Source of the DNA: a virus
Strand: one strand, 5' to 3'
IMG/VR virus record: IMGVR_UViG_3300042301_001096
Coordinates: 1-44,416 of that record
DNA: 44,416 nucleotides
In this document: positions 31,328-40,119 of the stretch, piece by piece
How the letters are laid out: each line of letters starts with the position of its first letter
How positions within the stretch are numbered: the stretch's first letter is position 1
Notes under the pieces: generated by a model
The model's input: the letters and a program-made list of their open reading frames with translations, nothing else
Database searches by the model: none
What the model was told of the DNA's origin: nothing
Position numbers and translations under genes: made by a program

Positions 31328-33202
31328 TTACCAATCTCCGTTATCGTCTGACCCGTAATCATCGTCTTGAGTGGTATTAATTGATACCTCGTCACGCGCC
31401 CAGAATCGGTTAGTTGGAACTGGTTTATCGTTTCCGATAAAAACAAGTCCATTACGCCGCGCCATTTCGAGAGCGTAGATTAAACTATCGCTTAAGTCGG
31501 GCGAGTAACCTGTTCTGCCTTTAAGCTCATCTTTAGTCTCGATAGCAATCTTCTTGGACTTGATCGTGTATCGGCGCAAGCAAAGTTCCCGCGCCAAATC
31601 TGAAGCAGGGTCAATCCCAAAGATAACACGACTCTTGAAAGCATGATAAGCTGAGTAGTAGTATTCAGATACCAACCTATCGTAAACATCCTTACACGGG
31701 CGTTTATCAACCTCTGCCGCGATTCGGTCAGTAGGTTTACCCATAGATGAGATAAGAGCGATAGCAGCTCCAGAAGCGTCAAAGCGTAGCCACTCACGAA
31801 TGATAGCTTGTCCAACTCGACCACCATCACCAGACACGTCCATACCAAACTTAGAAGGCTGAACGCCAGCCGCACGGCACAACTGAACAACTTCAGTAGC
31901 AAGTTGGATTTCAAACTCAGCAGCGGCATTAGCGGATAGTTGAATTACCTTCTGACTTTCCAGCCACATAACACGATTGCGAGTGCCGCGAACGAATCCA
32001 AGTTTGGCTATGGTAAGAACACACCTATCTCCACCGATTGTAAATGCGGTATCAAATCCAGCTACCTTGGTAAATCCCTCGGAATCCCATAGCGGTTCTT
32101 CGTTGGTATCAGCATTACGGATCAAGTCAGCGGTAAGAATAGTCTGAGCAAATCCAGTCTTCGGCCACCAACCAATAGCGTTACGAACATAGTCAATGGC
32201 ATTCTCATCTCCATAACAAAGTTTGAGCATCATCTCCTGCTTCTTACGATCCATGAGAAATGGAAACGGAGAAGGTTCATTAGCAGGTGCGGCGAAGTTT
32301 GGGCTACGCATACCATTGTAAAACAAGCAAACTCCGGTCTCAGTCTCCCACTTATCCATGTCTGGGTTTACTGAATCAAAGTTAGAACAACCTTTTGGCA
32401 TAGCCCAACGAGTGTGAGGATTATCACCAGCAGATGGGTTTCCGATACCGATAAAGGTAACATCATCGTTTGCACCCAAGTTAACTTTTGAGGTGATCGC
32501 GCCCATTTCCATTTCTGGCAACTCATCAAGTGCAAGACGGATTCGATCATTCTTACGACCACGGGTGGTATCAACTGCTTTTTGACCTTCATTACCAGAT
32601 GGGAAGGCGAGGGCTTTGATAGCATTATCGTATTCCTTTTCCTCATCGTTTGTTGCTCCACCCCAAACAATCATATGACGATAGTCGATTAGTTTACCTA
32701 TTTGAACGCGAGCGCATTTATAAAGTTTGGAGATGATACCCCAGATACGATCTTCGGATGCACCCAAAGTGGTAGTGGCTACCCAAGATGAAGTGCAATG
32801 CGGGGCAGCGCACCAATCAAGGTAAATCCAAAGACCCACTGGAAAACTTTTTCCCATTGAAGCGGCTCCAGCTAAACAAATATCAACATTACTGCAAAGT
32901 TCATCTAATGTTCTAATTAACTGAGTGTTGGCATATCCTCGGTTGTAAATAGAAACCTCAGTCGGCCATTGAAGTTTAACTGCATTAAGAAAATGTTCAG
33001 ACGGAGAAAGTAGTTTAAAATCTGAAATATTTATATTTTGTCTAATACAATAAGTTCTACCATATTGTCCTCGACTTATAGCGTAGCAGTATAACTCAAT
33101 GCCAAGATCATCCATGTTTTCTGGAAATTGAATTCCGTAACGACGAATACCTTTGTTTGAAGAAAAAACTCTTGACATATCAATAGGAAAATATATTTTC
33201 AT
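31328..33202 (-). CDS. Terminase large subunit
   Basis: A 624-residue packaging motor. ATPase: Walker A GAASMGKS (112-119) and Walker B LALDELPE (223-230). Nuclease: Asp384 in VAGFDTAF, Asp455 in FGMDVSGDG and Asp569/Asp572 in YSPDLSDSL form the RNase H-like metal site. It would cut and translocate DNA into the prohead through the portal. Unusually it faces away from the portal block, and a palindrome lies near its C-terminus (VFIGNDK). A plus-strand promoter overlaps its start region. No lysine/arginine-rich tail; ends acidic (DDDYGSDDNGDW). Confidence 0.93.
   Translation of the reverse strand: MKIYFPIDMSRVFSSNKGIRRYGIQFPENMDDLGIELYCYAISRGQYGRTYCIRQNINISDFKLLSPSEHFLNAVKLQWPTEVSIYNRGYANTQLIRTLDELCSNVDICLAGAASMGKSFPVGLWIYLDWCAAPHCTSSWVATTTLGASEDRIWGIISKLYKCARVQIGKLIDYRHMIVWGGATNDEEKEYDNAIKALAFPSGNEGQKAVDTTRGRKNDRIRLALDELPEMEMGAITSKVNLGANDDVTFIGIGNPSAGDNPHTRWAMPKGCSNFDSVNPDMDKWETETGVCLFYNGMRSPNFAAPANEPSPFPFLMDRKKQEMMLKLCYGDENAIDYVRNAIGWWPKTGFAQTILTADLIRNADTNEEPLWDSEGFTKVAGFDTAFTIGGDRCVLTIAKLGFVRGTRNRVMWLESQKVIQLSANAAAEFEIQLATEVVQLCRAAGVQPSKFGMDVSGDGGRVGQAIIREWLRFDASGAAIALISSMGKPTDRIAAEVDKRPCKDVYDRLVSEYYYSAYHAFKSRVIFGIDPASDLARELCLRRYTIKSKKIAIETKDELKGRTGYSPDLSDSLIYALEMARRNGLVFIGNDKPVPTNRFWARDEVSINTTQDDDYGSDDNGDW
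31425..31440. repeat. 16-bp palindrome copy 15 (TTATCGTTTCCGATAA)
   Basis: Perfect arms with centre TTTC. It lies within the terminase gene and is read on the minus strand as FIGNDK. Confidence 0.9.
33172..33199 (+). promoter_or_regulatory. Promoter of the portal-side block
   Basis: TTGACA (33172-33177), 16-bp spacer, TATTTT (33194-33199). It lies in the 5' end of the divergent terminase gene. The flank AAAAAACTCTTGACATA is shared with 38369-38385 upstream of the coat gene, supporting a common late-promoter type. Confidence 0.65.
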
Positions 33203-33214
33203 TTCAAAAGCAAG

Positions 33215-33592
33215 ATGAAACTAAAAAACAAAAACCTCGCTCCAATCGGCGGCTGGTATTTCAAGTTTGAAATCAAGCGCGATAAACTCACGTTTCCTGC
33301 AATCGTTCATGGTAGCACATGGAATTCTTTGATCAAGAATATCGAGAAAGACTATCGCTCAAACAACATCGAACTTCCTGCTAACATCGAAGCGATGGTA
33401 GAAGATCAAATCTGCCAGCGGCAACCAAGTGATCGTTGCTGGTATGTTGATGGACTTGGAGACAAGATCGCTCAAGCCATCCATACAGTTGCAGCGGTAA
33501 CTGACAAAGTTTTGAAAACTAAACTTGAGCAGAAAGCTAAAATATGTCCTTCATGCAATAAGCGTAGGACTATTTTGAACAAATTATCGTAA
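33215..33592 (+). CDS. Zinc-ribbon-tailed protein, 125 aa
   Basis: The body begins MKLKNKNLAPIGGWYFKFEI, then TWNSLIKNIEKDYRSNN, mostly beta then helical. The C-terminus has ICPSCNKRRTILNKLS, one CxxC and a basic tail, half of a zinc ribbon. The last codons and stop (KLS-stop) are within palindrome copy 16. It heads the plus-strand late block, near the terminase; TerS-like roles are conceivable but no HTH is evident. Confidence 0.55.
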   Translation: MKLKNKNLAPIGGWYFKFEIKRDKLTFPAIVHGSTWNSLIKNIEKDYRSNNIELPANIEAMVEDQICQRQPSDRCWYVDGLGDKIAQAIHTVAAVTDKVLKTKLEQKAKICPSCNKRRTILNKLS

Positions 33593-33599
33593 ACGATAA
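33584..33599. repeat. 16-bp palindrome copy 16 (TTATCGTAAACGATAA)
   Basis: Perfect arms with centre TAAA. It provides the end of the 125-residue gene and leaves 1 nt before the HNH start codon at 33601. Confidence 0.9.
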
Positions 33600-33600
33600 A

Positions 33601-34272
33601 ATGGAAACCATCACAAAACACAAACGAGGTGATGTCCGCGAGGACGGCATGGTGTTTTGGGCTTATCATTCAAACTACGTTGGCGGAATGAAGTGGTATA
33701 GTAAAAAGGTTTTTGATGAAAAACAAAAATACTCGATAGAGAAATCTAAAGAATGGCGAAGTGGAAATAAAGAAAAGTCTAGGCTGCAAGCCGCCAAGTG
33801 GAGAACAAACAATCCAGAAAAATATAAAGAAATAAAAGCAAAGTGTTACTCAAAGCACAGGGAATCTCATATAGAAAGAACAAAAGCGTGGAGAACAAGC
33901 AATCCAGACAAGCAAAGTCTTTCATCAAAAAATTGGCGCAAGAATAATCACGAAAAATTTATTTCTATTCTAAAAGAATGGAGAAAAAATAATCCAAGCA
34001 AGCAAAGAACTTATGATGCCGCAAGAAGGGCGGAAAAGAAAAAAGGAAACAAAGAACTGAACCAAAATCAGAAACTAATAATTCTTTGCTTTTATGAGCA
34101 ATCTCAAAGATTAGAGAAAAAACTTGGAATAAAGTTTCACGTTGACCATATAATTCCACTTGCTCGTGGAGGAAAACATGAACCTACAAACTTACAAGTT
34201 ATGCCAGCAACGCTTAATGTTCAAAAACATGCTCGCTCAATTTACAGGTGGGCAGAACTTCAACTTATTTAA
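33601..34272 (+). CDS. HNH endonuclease with 15-residue helical repeats
   Basis: A 223-residue free-standing HNH protein. The N-terminus has KRGDVREDG (8-16), shared with the HNH at 761. Residues 50-139 hold about six 15-residue units of the type KxWRxxNPxK, a probable DNA-binding arm. The catalytic core is HVDHIIPLARGG (180-191), with NLQVMPATLNVQK (197-209) closing the site. It lies between the 125-residue gene and the portal, another typical site for a mobile endonuclease. More A-rich than flanking structural genes. Confidence 0.87.
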   Translation: METITKHKRGDVREDGMVFWAYHSNYVGGMKWYSKKVFDEKQKYSIEKSKEWRSGNKEKSRLQAAKWRTNNPEKYKEIKAKCYSKHRESHIERTKAWRTSNPDKQSLSSKNWRKNNHEKFISILKEWRKNNPSKQRTYDAARRAEKKKGNKELNQNQKLIILCFYEQSQRLEKKLGIKFHVDHIIPLARGGKHEPTNLQVMPATLNVQKHARSIYRWAELQLI

Positions 34273-34275
34273 TAT

Positions 34276-36765
34276 ATGTCTTTAAGCATCGGGAATGATA
34301 ATTTCAGTTTGGCTGCACTTGACCAAGATGGTAATCCGCCAGCCACAAGGATCAGCAACGCTTCGCATTGCTGGAATATAGCTAATAATTTAAGGCTGGC
34401 AAATATCGGAAGGGAGTCGAAACGTATCCGTATCTATAAGGCATACAAGATGTTTCCTCCCACCGGATACAGCAAGCTTGCCGAAAAACGCTTACCTTGG
34501 CAATCTGACGTTAACTACGGACAACTTGGATTTATCGTTGATAACCAGAAGTCCAGTTACTACGATGTAATTACGGAACGGCAGGCTTGCTGCACGATCA
34601 AAAGTAAATTTGGCAATGAAAAAGAACGACTCGTTAACTCAGAGAACATTTCCATTGCATTTGACCAAGCAATCCGCGAATGGCCCGGATACCTCTACAA
34701 CACAGAGCAAGACCTTGAGGAAATGTTGCTGTATGGAAAAGGAATCGGAATGTGGGATAGCCCACTCGGATGGATGCCAGAACATGTTTACCTCTCCGAC
34801 CTTCTCTTTCCAGATGACATTAGGATCGACTTTTGCAACCTTGAAGAGTTTGTCCGCCGTGTCCGTTTGACACCATACGAACTCTACAAGAAGATCGAGA
34901 ATCGTGCAGCGGCAGAAGCAATGGGATGGAATGTTGACGCAGCAATTGATGCTATCCGTTTTCATCGCGCATTTAGCAACAATCGCAAGACCCGCGAAGA
35001 TTTCTTCCGCACGATCAGCGAGGCAGGATTCAACTGGTCACTCTCCGTAAACCAAAAGATCGACCTCTACGAAGTTTACTGGAGGGAGTTCGACGGAAAG
35101 ATCAGCAAGGCGATTATCCTTCAAGACTATCAACCAATCTCGGATTACATCAACTCCAACATTAAGGGAGCAGGCAAGATCAGCGAAGATGATGTCAGAA
35201 GCCAACATGGGTTTATGATGCTGAAGATTGGACTCTTCAACTCATGGGATGAGATCATGTATATGCTGACTGACTCGGTTGGAAGCGGACTCTTCCAAGA
35301 CATTAAGAGCCAAGCGGAATCAGCATTCGTCGCTTGTCGTCAGTATGACTTCACCATGAACTCATTGGTTGATGCCGTGCGCTTAAACTCCATGTTGATG
35401 ATCGAAGGTCAAGGGCCAGACGCAACCAAAATGTTGAAGCAAATGGAATGGTTGCCAATTAGCGTAATGCCAGATGGCGCAAAGTTCATCCAGAACCGCT
35501 TCCAACTTCCAGTAGCAGAAAGCATGAGCTTCATGCAGTTCTTCATGGGAGATATGTATCGCGGCATGGGGCAGTATCGCATCAACGCACCTACCGCTGG
35601 AGGCAAGCAACGCACCAAAGGCGAAGCAGAATTGGATGCCGCTGAGTCTGCAAAACTATCTGGAACTCAGATTCGCCGATTCAACGAGTGCCAAACTCTC
35701 TACTTCAAACAACTCTACAAACGCTTCGTAAACGCTAAATCCAGCGATGATGGATACGAATATGTTAAGAAGTTCTATGAAGTTTTGGAAGAACTCGGAA
35801 CTCCAAAAGAAGCCGCCGCTTGGAAAAACATCACAAGCATCCGCTCTAACCTAATCAACGGGGCTGGTAGCCCGTCATTCAAACTCATCACGGCAGAGAA
35901 GCTATTGCAGATTACAGCAATTACTCCAGCCAACGAAGGACAAGAGAACGCAGTTAAAGATGCAATCGCGGCACTCTCTGGCAGAGACAACGTAGCTCGC
36001 TACCGGAACACCAAACCAACTAAGATTACTGATACTGCTCGCGTAATCGGATTTGAGAATGCTGGCATGACGGATGCGTTCGTTAACCCGCAAAACTTCC
36101 CTGTGCTGCCAACTGATCCACATATCGAACACGCAGTTGGTCACTTGCAGGATATGATGATGCAATTGCAGATGAACCTGCAATCTGTGCAGCAAGGTCA
36201 ACCAGAGCTTGCAGAGCTTTCCAAGGCAGTTCGCTCAGTCAAATTCAAAGGTGGTCACATCATGGCGCACGTTGAATATATCAGTAAAGACCAATCCAAG
36301 CAGGACTTCTTGAAGCAATTCATGCAGGGAATGAATGAAGCACAAGCAATGGCCGACGAACTTCAACAAGTTTACGTCCAAATGGCTGAAGCTGAAGCTC
36401 AGAAATCTGGTCAACCAAACTCCGAGGAAGACATCAAACTTCAATACCTCGCTGCCAAGTCTGGTATCGAAATCGACACCAAGAAGAAACTCGCTGACAT
36501 CTCAATTGGTAAAGCTTCTATCAGTCATGCTCAACGCACCGAGCAGCGTAAGGAGCAAGGCATCACTCAACTCGCGCTTCAGAAGGCTAAAGCTCGCGCC
36601 GAGATTCAGAAGGAGAAATCCAAGCAAGCAGCAATGCAGGGCGAAGCTCCAGAGATGGAAGAAGAGGAGCCAGAGGAAATGGAGATGGAAACCGAAGAGG
36701 TTGAGACTCCAGAAGGAACTGAAGAAGTTGAGATGGAAGAAATGCAAACACCAACACAAACATGA
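34276..36765 (+). CDS. Portal protein
   Basis: An 829-residue protein in the portal slot, between terminase/HNH and scaffold. The N-terminal ~550 residues have the helical/beta mix and WxPxxVYxSDLL-like motif of podovirus portals. The C-terminal ~180 residues are Gln/Ala/Lys-rich coiled coil ending in a Glu-rich tail (MEEEEPEEMEMETEEVETPE). It would form the dodecameric DNA gate. The size is nearer P22/N4 portals than T7. The start MSLSIGNDN may include a decayed palindrome (34284-34297). Function by position and architecture. Confidence 0.8.
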   Translation: MSLSIGNDNFSLAALDQDGNPPATRISNASHCWNIANNLRLANIGRESKRIRIYKAYKMFPPTGYSKLAEKRLPWQSDVNYGQLGFIVDNQKSSYYDVITERQACCTIKSKFGNEKERLVNSENISIAFDQAIREWPGYLYNTEQDLEEMLLYGKGIGMWDSPLGWMPEHVYLSDLLFPDDIRIDFCNLEEFVRRVRLTPYELYKKIENRAAAEAMGWNVDAAIDAIRFHRAFSNNRKTREDFFRTISEAGFNWSLSVNQKIDLYEVYWREFDGKISKAIILQDYQPISDYINSNIKGAGKISEDDVRSQHGFMMLKIGLFNSWDEIMYMLTDSVGSGLFQDIKSQAESAFVACRQYDFTMNSLVDAVRLNSMLMIEGQGPDATKMLKQMEWLPISVMPDGAKFIQNRFQLPVAESMSFMQFFMGDMYRGMGQYRINAPTAGGKQRTKGEAELDAAESAKLSGTQIRRFNECQTLYFKQLYKRFVNAKSSDDGYEYVKKFYEVLEELGTPKEAAAWKNITSIRSNLINGAGSPSFKLITAEKLLQITAITPANEGQENAVKDAIAALSGRDNVARYRNTKPTKITDTARVIGFENAGMTDAFVNPQNFPVLPTDPHIEHAVGHLQDMMMQLQMNLQSVQQGQPELAELSKAVRSVKFKGGHIMAHVEYISKDQSKQDFLKQFMQGMNEAQAMADELQQVYVQMAEAEAQKSGQPNSEEDIKLQYLAAKSGIEIDTKKKLADISIGKASISHAQRTEQRKEQGITQLALQKAKARAEIQKEKSKQAAMQGEAPEMEEEEPEEMEMETEEVETPEGTEEVEMEEMQTPTQT

Positions 36766-37007
36766 CAACAGACAAAGTAAAATCCCTATGTGCAGCAATA
36801 ACCTCACACGAAGACTGGAACAAACTACAGGCGTATTTACTACTTAATGTAAACCCACCAGAAGGAGTAACCACGCTTATCCATGCAATCAAAACTATTG
36901 AAGCTATTGGAACAGAAGAGCAAGGAGCATTTAAAAAAACAAAAGCTGCTGGAAAGTATAAAGAACCAGCGGACATCACGATTGATCCCGACCTTGACGA
37001 AATCTAA
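36762..37007 (+). CDS. Hypothetical protein between portal and scaffold, 81 aa
   Basis: Overlaps the portal stop as ATGA. Helical MTTDKVKSLCAAITSHEDWN, then a Thr/Ile-rich stretch and Lys/Pro/Asp end. Its size and place fit a small scaffold-associated or connector protein. No known family. Confidence 0.55.
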   Translation: MTTDKVKSLCAAITSHEDWNKLQAYLLLNVNPPEGVTTLIHAIKTIEAIGTEEQGAFKKTKAAGKYKEPADITIDPDLDEI

Positions 37008-37010
37008 TTT

Positions 37011-38294
37011 ATGGCAGACCCAAACGACACAGCAGAAGTAATCAAGGAACTGAAGGCTAAACCTCAAGTCCCGATTAAAGGTAATACATCTGACTTCCTA
37101 AAGAAGTTCAGCAAACAACAATCCGACGAAGGCAAGCCAAGTGCTACCAATGTTGGTGATCCTAACCTTGGAATAGCAAAATACAATGAAGAAGAACAAT
37201 CAGAAGAATCAATGGGAGTTAGTGAGTCAGAAATCACATCTGACCGAACAGGAAAAAAGAAAGGCTTTGTTGAGCGACAAATCGAAGAAAACCGCAAGCT
37301 CAAAGAAGAGTTGGAAAAATACAAGAAAGACGAAATTCCCAAGTTTGAAACCAAAATCCAAGAACTTGAGCGAATGGTCTCCGAGTCAAAATCGACGGCA
37401 GAAACCAATCATTACCAAGATCAACTCAACAAAGCCAACCAAGAAAAGCTGGAAGTTGAGCAACAACTATCAGAACAAATCAAAGAGTTGCGTAGTAAGC
37501 TCGATTTCCACGACATCACAAGCAATCCAGATTTCAAAAAGAATTACCTCGATCCTATCAAAAGCACATACGATACTGCGAGGCAGTTGCTATCGAATGA
37601 TCCAACGCTTCTTTCAACTTTCTCCCGTGCTGTTAATGCAAACGCCTCCATCTTCAATTCGGCCTCCGAAGAAGACCGTAGAGCGGCAGAAGCTGACCGC
37701 GATCAAGCGTTCGAAGAAATCACGAACTCGCTCTCGCAGTTCAAGCAATATCAGTTCGCAGAGCAAGTCAACAGCTTCATCAAAGCAACTCAAAGCCACC
37801 ATTCAGCTCTTGTCAACTTTGAAGAAACCAAGCAGAATATCCTTCAAACCGCTAAACAAAAAGAGCAAGAAGGCAGGAACAAGTATCTGAACCAGTGGCG
37901 TGAAGGCTACAAGAATACTCAGCAAGAGATTGATCGGGCGACTGAAATCCCAGACACGATTGCTGACTACATGAAGGAGAAGGGAATCAAGTATGACATC
38001 TCCCGCGACGAGGCTATTGCTCTGGCAGCTACACAGCAGACCAATGAGCAGGCATCAGTTGAAGATATGAACCGACTGATCCACCAAGGCCGCGCCTATC
38101 AGAAGATTCAAGCACAACTCAAGGCATACCAAGAGATGGTAAAAGAGAAAGACGATTACATCGCACAACTGAAAGGTTCGTCGCGCATCTCGTCATCATC
38201 AAGTGCATCGGATTCCCAGAAACCAAGAATGAGCATCACGGAAGGACTGGCTGCTAAACTTGCGAAGTTCTCACCGCAAGGTCGAACAGCATAA
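37011..38294 (+). CDS. Scaffolding protein
   Basis: A 427-residue protein located between portal and coat genes. Residues about 80-160 form a long coiled coil (VERQIEENRKLKEELEKYK ... ELERMVSESKS), and 215-395 are helical and Gln/Lys/Glu-rich. Strong helical content and overall charge fit scaffolds that shape the prohead and then leave. It ends at a strong terminator. Function inferred from order and composition. Confidence 0.72.
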   Translation: MADPNDTAEVIKELKAKPQVPIKGNTSDFLKKFSKQQSDEGKPSATNVGDPNLGIAKYNEEEQSEESMGVSESEITSDRTGKKKGFVERQIEENRKLKEELEKYKKDEIPKFETKIQELERMVSESKSTAETNHYQDQLNKANQEKLEVEQQLSEQIKELRSKLDFHDITSNPDFKKNYLDPIKSTYDTARQLLSNDPTLLSTFSRAVNANASIFNSASEEDRRAAEADRDQAFEEITNSLSQFKQYQFAEQVNSFIKATQSHHSALVNFEETKQNILQTAKQKEQEGRNKYLNQWREGYKNTQQEIDRATEIPDTIADYMKEKGIKYDISRDEAIALAATQQTNEQASVEDMNRLIHQGRAYQKIQAQLKAYQEMVKEKDDYIAQLKGSSRISSSSSASDSQKPRMSITEGLAAKLAKFSPQGRTA

Positions 38295-38321
38295 GCCTTA
38301 CATTCTAAAGTCTGGCATAGA

Positions 38322-38366
38322 TGGGGGAGGTAGTTTGTCGCTGTTCTACCTCCCCCAATTTTTTTT
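38322..38366 (+). terminator. Strong terminator before the coat gene
   Basis: A 12-bp perfect stem TGGGGGAGGTAG (38322-38333) with CTACCTCCCCCA (38346-38357), loop of 12 nt, then ATTTTTTTT. It separates portal/scaffold from coat transcripts, allowing coat to be expressed from its own promoter. Confidence 0.9.
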
Positions 38367-38377
38367 AAAAAAAACTC

Positions 38378-38406
38378 TTGACATAGTAAATAGGTGATTG
38401 CAATGT
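38378..38406 (+). promoter_or_regulatory. Possible coat promoter
   Basis: TTGACA (38378-38383) in the same AAAAAACTCTTGACATA context as the 33172 promoter. The -10 at 38401-38406 (CAATGT) is weak. Transcripts would start near 38413, leaving a ~230-nt leader. Confidence 0.45.
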
Positions 38407-38428
38407 CCAGCGCAAGAGATATACGAAA

Positions 38429-38444
38429 TTATCGTTTACGATAA
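38429..38444. repeat. 16-bp palindrome copy 17 (TTATCGTTTACGATAA)
   Basis: Perfect arms with centre TTTA. It lies just downstream of the predicted coat transcript start, an operator-like place. Confidence 0.9.
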
Positions 38445-38455
38445 AATTAGTGATT

Positions 38456-38569
38456 CAGTCGCACTCTGACTGGCGAGTATCAGCACTCGCATCAAAAGCT
38501 GTTTCCGGACTGGTCTCGCGAGAGACACCGAGGGTTGAACTCCGGCTCGAAAACAACAAGCATTCGCTT
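38456..38569 (+). ncRNA. Structured 5' leader of the coat gene
   Basis: CAGTC-loop-GACTG (38456-38472) abuts GCGAGT-loop-ACTCGC (38473-38490) without gap. CCGGA (38505-38509) pairs with TCCGG (38541-38545), enclosing GTCTC-GCGA-GAGAC (38513-38526) with a GNRA loop. A small AAGC/GCTT hairpin follows (38558-38569). The rest of the leader, to the ATG at 38647, is A/C-rich and unfolded. Confidence 0.6.
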
Positions 38570-38646
38570 GGGGCTTTCGGGCCTTTTGCGTTTGTAAACC
38601 AAACTAAAACCAAAACCAAAAATCAAACTCAAACAAAATAAATATT

Positions 38647-40059
38647 ATGGCATCAGATCAGCTATATTTCAACAGTTGTGCCGAGATTGACAGTTTCTTC
38701 CGCGAGGGCCGCGAATATTTCAACGACCTCTACGTTAAGAAGCTCGTCACCAACTCTGCATATTTCACCCGTTTCGAGGAGCAAGCATGGCCTCTTAACC
38801 ACACAACCGAGCAGAAAGCATTCCGCTTTGGCCGTGGATTCCACGATCCTTGCGCTCCTTTCCGCACGATCACCGACACCTACTGCGAGACTGATTCTTG
38901 CGATAGCAAACCCGAAGTCATTCAGCGTCCCGGCACTGAGAGCTACACTTTCGAGCTTCTCCGTAAAGAGATGACCACTGACTGGATTTGCGTTGAGAGC
39001 CTTCTCTATCGCCTCTTCCCCGCTGAAGAGATTCTCCAGTTCGAGGAGTCGAATGCCCGTATCACCAAGAACGTCCACGAAGAGTTCCTTCGCAGCAACT
39101 ACATCGGTGGTTCTGGACACAAATGGATGGGCATCACCACTGATGACGGAACCTACTGCGGTTTGGTCGATGACCAAGCATGGTTCGTTCCAGAGCATAC
39201 GCTCAACAACGAAGCTGGCTACGACCTCTGCGCTCTTCGCGTTAAGATGGCTCCCGCTGACCTCAATAAGATCGCTTATCTCTCGCTTGATATGCTCGAT
39301 GACGCTCTCGTTGACCTCCAAGATGAAGATGACGCTTTCCGCCTTGATCTCCAAGACGCGACTGGTCAGCCTCTGCTCGACATCGTTATTCCCGATCCTC
39401 AAGTTGGCCGTGCGCTTTACTTCCAAGCCAAGCGCAACAATGGTTACTGGGATGCTAACACGGACTTCGATGAACGCCTTACCCGTCTGAAACTCGGCAT
39501 CAATCGTATCATCGGCGACTACGCCTTCGGTTACGACATCAACGCCGCTCGTTTCAACGCTGACACTGCCTTCAACGCAAGCCTCGCTCCGTTCAACGAA
39601 GCTGATCCTGCGACATGGGCGCGTCTCGTTCGCGTTCCTCGTTACATCAAGATCGTCCAAGAAAACGGATGCTCCTATGTTCCTAACCGCGCTTACCGTA
39701 ATGCCGACTTCGGTATCTCGGTTGCTATGGTGAATAAAGCAATGTGCAAATGGACAATGCCATCCTCTACTGGATACGGCCAAGCCCAACAAATGACCCA
39801 GAACTACGCTGGTGATTGGGAATGGAAGAACCCAGATTGGGAGTGCAACCGCTGGCGCAAAACGGGCTTCTATCAAGCTCAGTTCCGTCTCGCTGCACAG
39901 GTCAAAGATCCAACCATCATGCACTCGTTCCTGCATCGCCTGCCTAAGAGCAAGAACCTCTACGGTTCCTGCTGCCCAGTTCAGAGCTATTTGGTTCCTG
40001 AGAACAATCAGGACTGTTATAGTTGCGCTGGTGTGGGTGACATCGTTGTGCCTTCCTAA
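38647..40059 (+). CDS. Major coat protein
   Basis: A 470-residue protein directly downstream of scaffold, with its own terminator, promoter and leader. Codon use (AAC, ATC, CTC, CGC, GAG) is much more C-ending than neighbouring genes, as in very highly expressed genes. The sequence begins MASDQLYFNSCAEIDSFFRE and has several Cys (CETDSCDSK; CPVQSYLVPENNQDCYSC) that may be structural. No fold can be read by eye; the coat assignment rests on position, size and codon bias. Confidence 0.75.
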   Translation: MASDQLYFNSCAEIDSFFREGREYFNDLYVKKLVTNSAYFTRFEEQAWPLNHTTEQKAFRFGRGFHDPCAPFRTITDTYCETDSCDSKPEVIQRPGTESYTFELLRKEMTTDWICVESLLYRLFPAEEILQFEESNARITKNVHEEFLRSNYIGGSGHKWMGITTDDGTYCGLVDDQAWFVPEHTLNNEAGYDLCALRVKMAPADLNKIAYLSLDMLDDALVDLQDEDDAFRLDLQDATGQPLLDIVIPDPQVGRALYFQAKRNNGYWDANTDFDERLTRLKLGINRIIGDYAFGYDINAARFNADTAFNASLAPFNEADPATWARLVRVPRYIKIVQENGCSYVPNRAYRNADFGISVAMVNKAMCKWTMPSSTGYGQAQQMTQNYAGDWEWKNPDWECNRWRKTGFYQAQFRLAAQVKDPTIMHSFLHRLPKSKNLYGSCCPVQSYLVPENNQDCYSCAGVGDIVVPS

Positions 40060-40067
40060 GTTAAATA

Positions 40068-40095
40068 GGGGAGGGGCTTATTCAAGCCTCTCCCC
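40068..40095 (+). other. Intercistronic hairpin after coat
   Basis: GGGGAGGGGCTT (40068-40079) pairs with AAGCCTCTCCCC (40084-40095), loop ATTC; one G-T wobble, which points to the plus strand. No U-run follows, so RNA protection or processing is likelier than termination. Confidence 0.75.
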
Positions 40096-40119
40096 ACAAC
40101 CTTAAATAAAATACAAAAT

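Noticed and set aside
34284-34297. Nineteenth palindrome at the portal start (ATCGGGAATGATAA)
   Set aside because: Two core mismatches; may be a decayed copy but not countable.
36335-36847. Frameshifted alternative product at the portal 3' end
   Set aside because: The +1 frame is only a Lys/Arg-rich shadow of the coiled-coil region; no slippery site seen.
38662-39936. A 424-codon open frame antisense to the coat gene
   Set aside because: It follows from strong C-ending codon bias in coat; no start signal, family or promoter on that strand.
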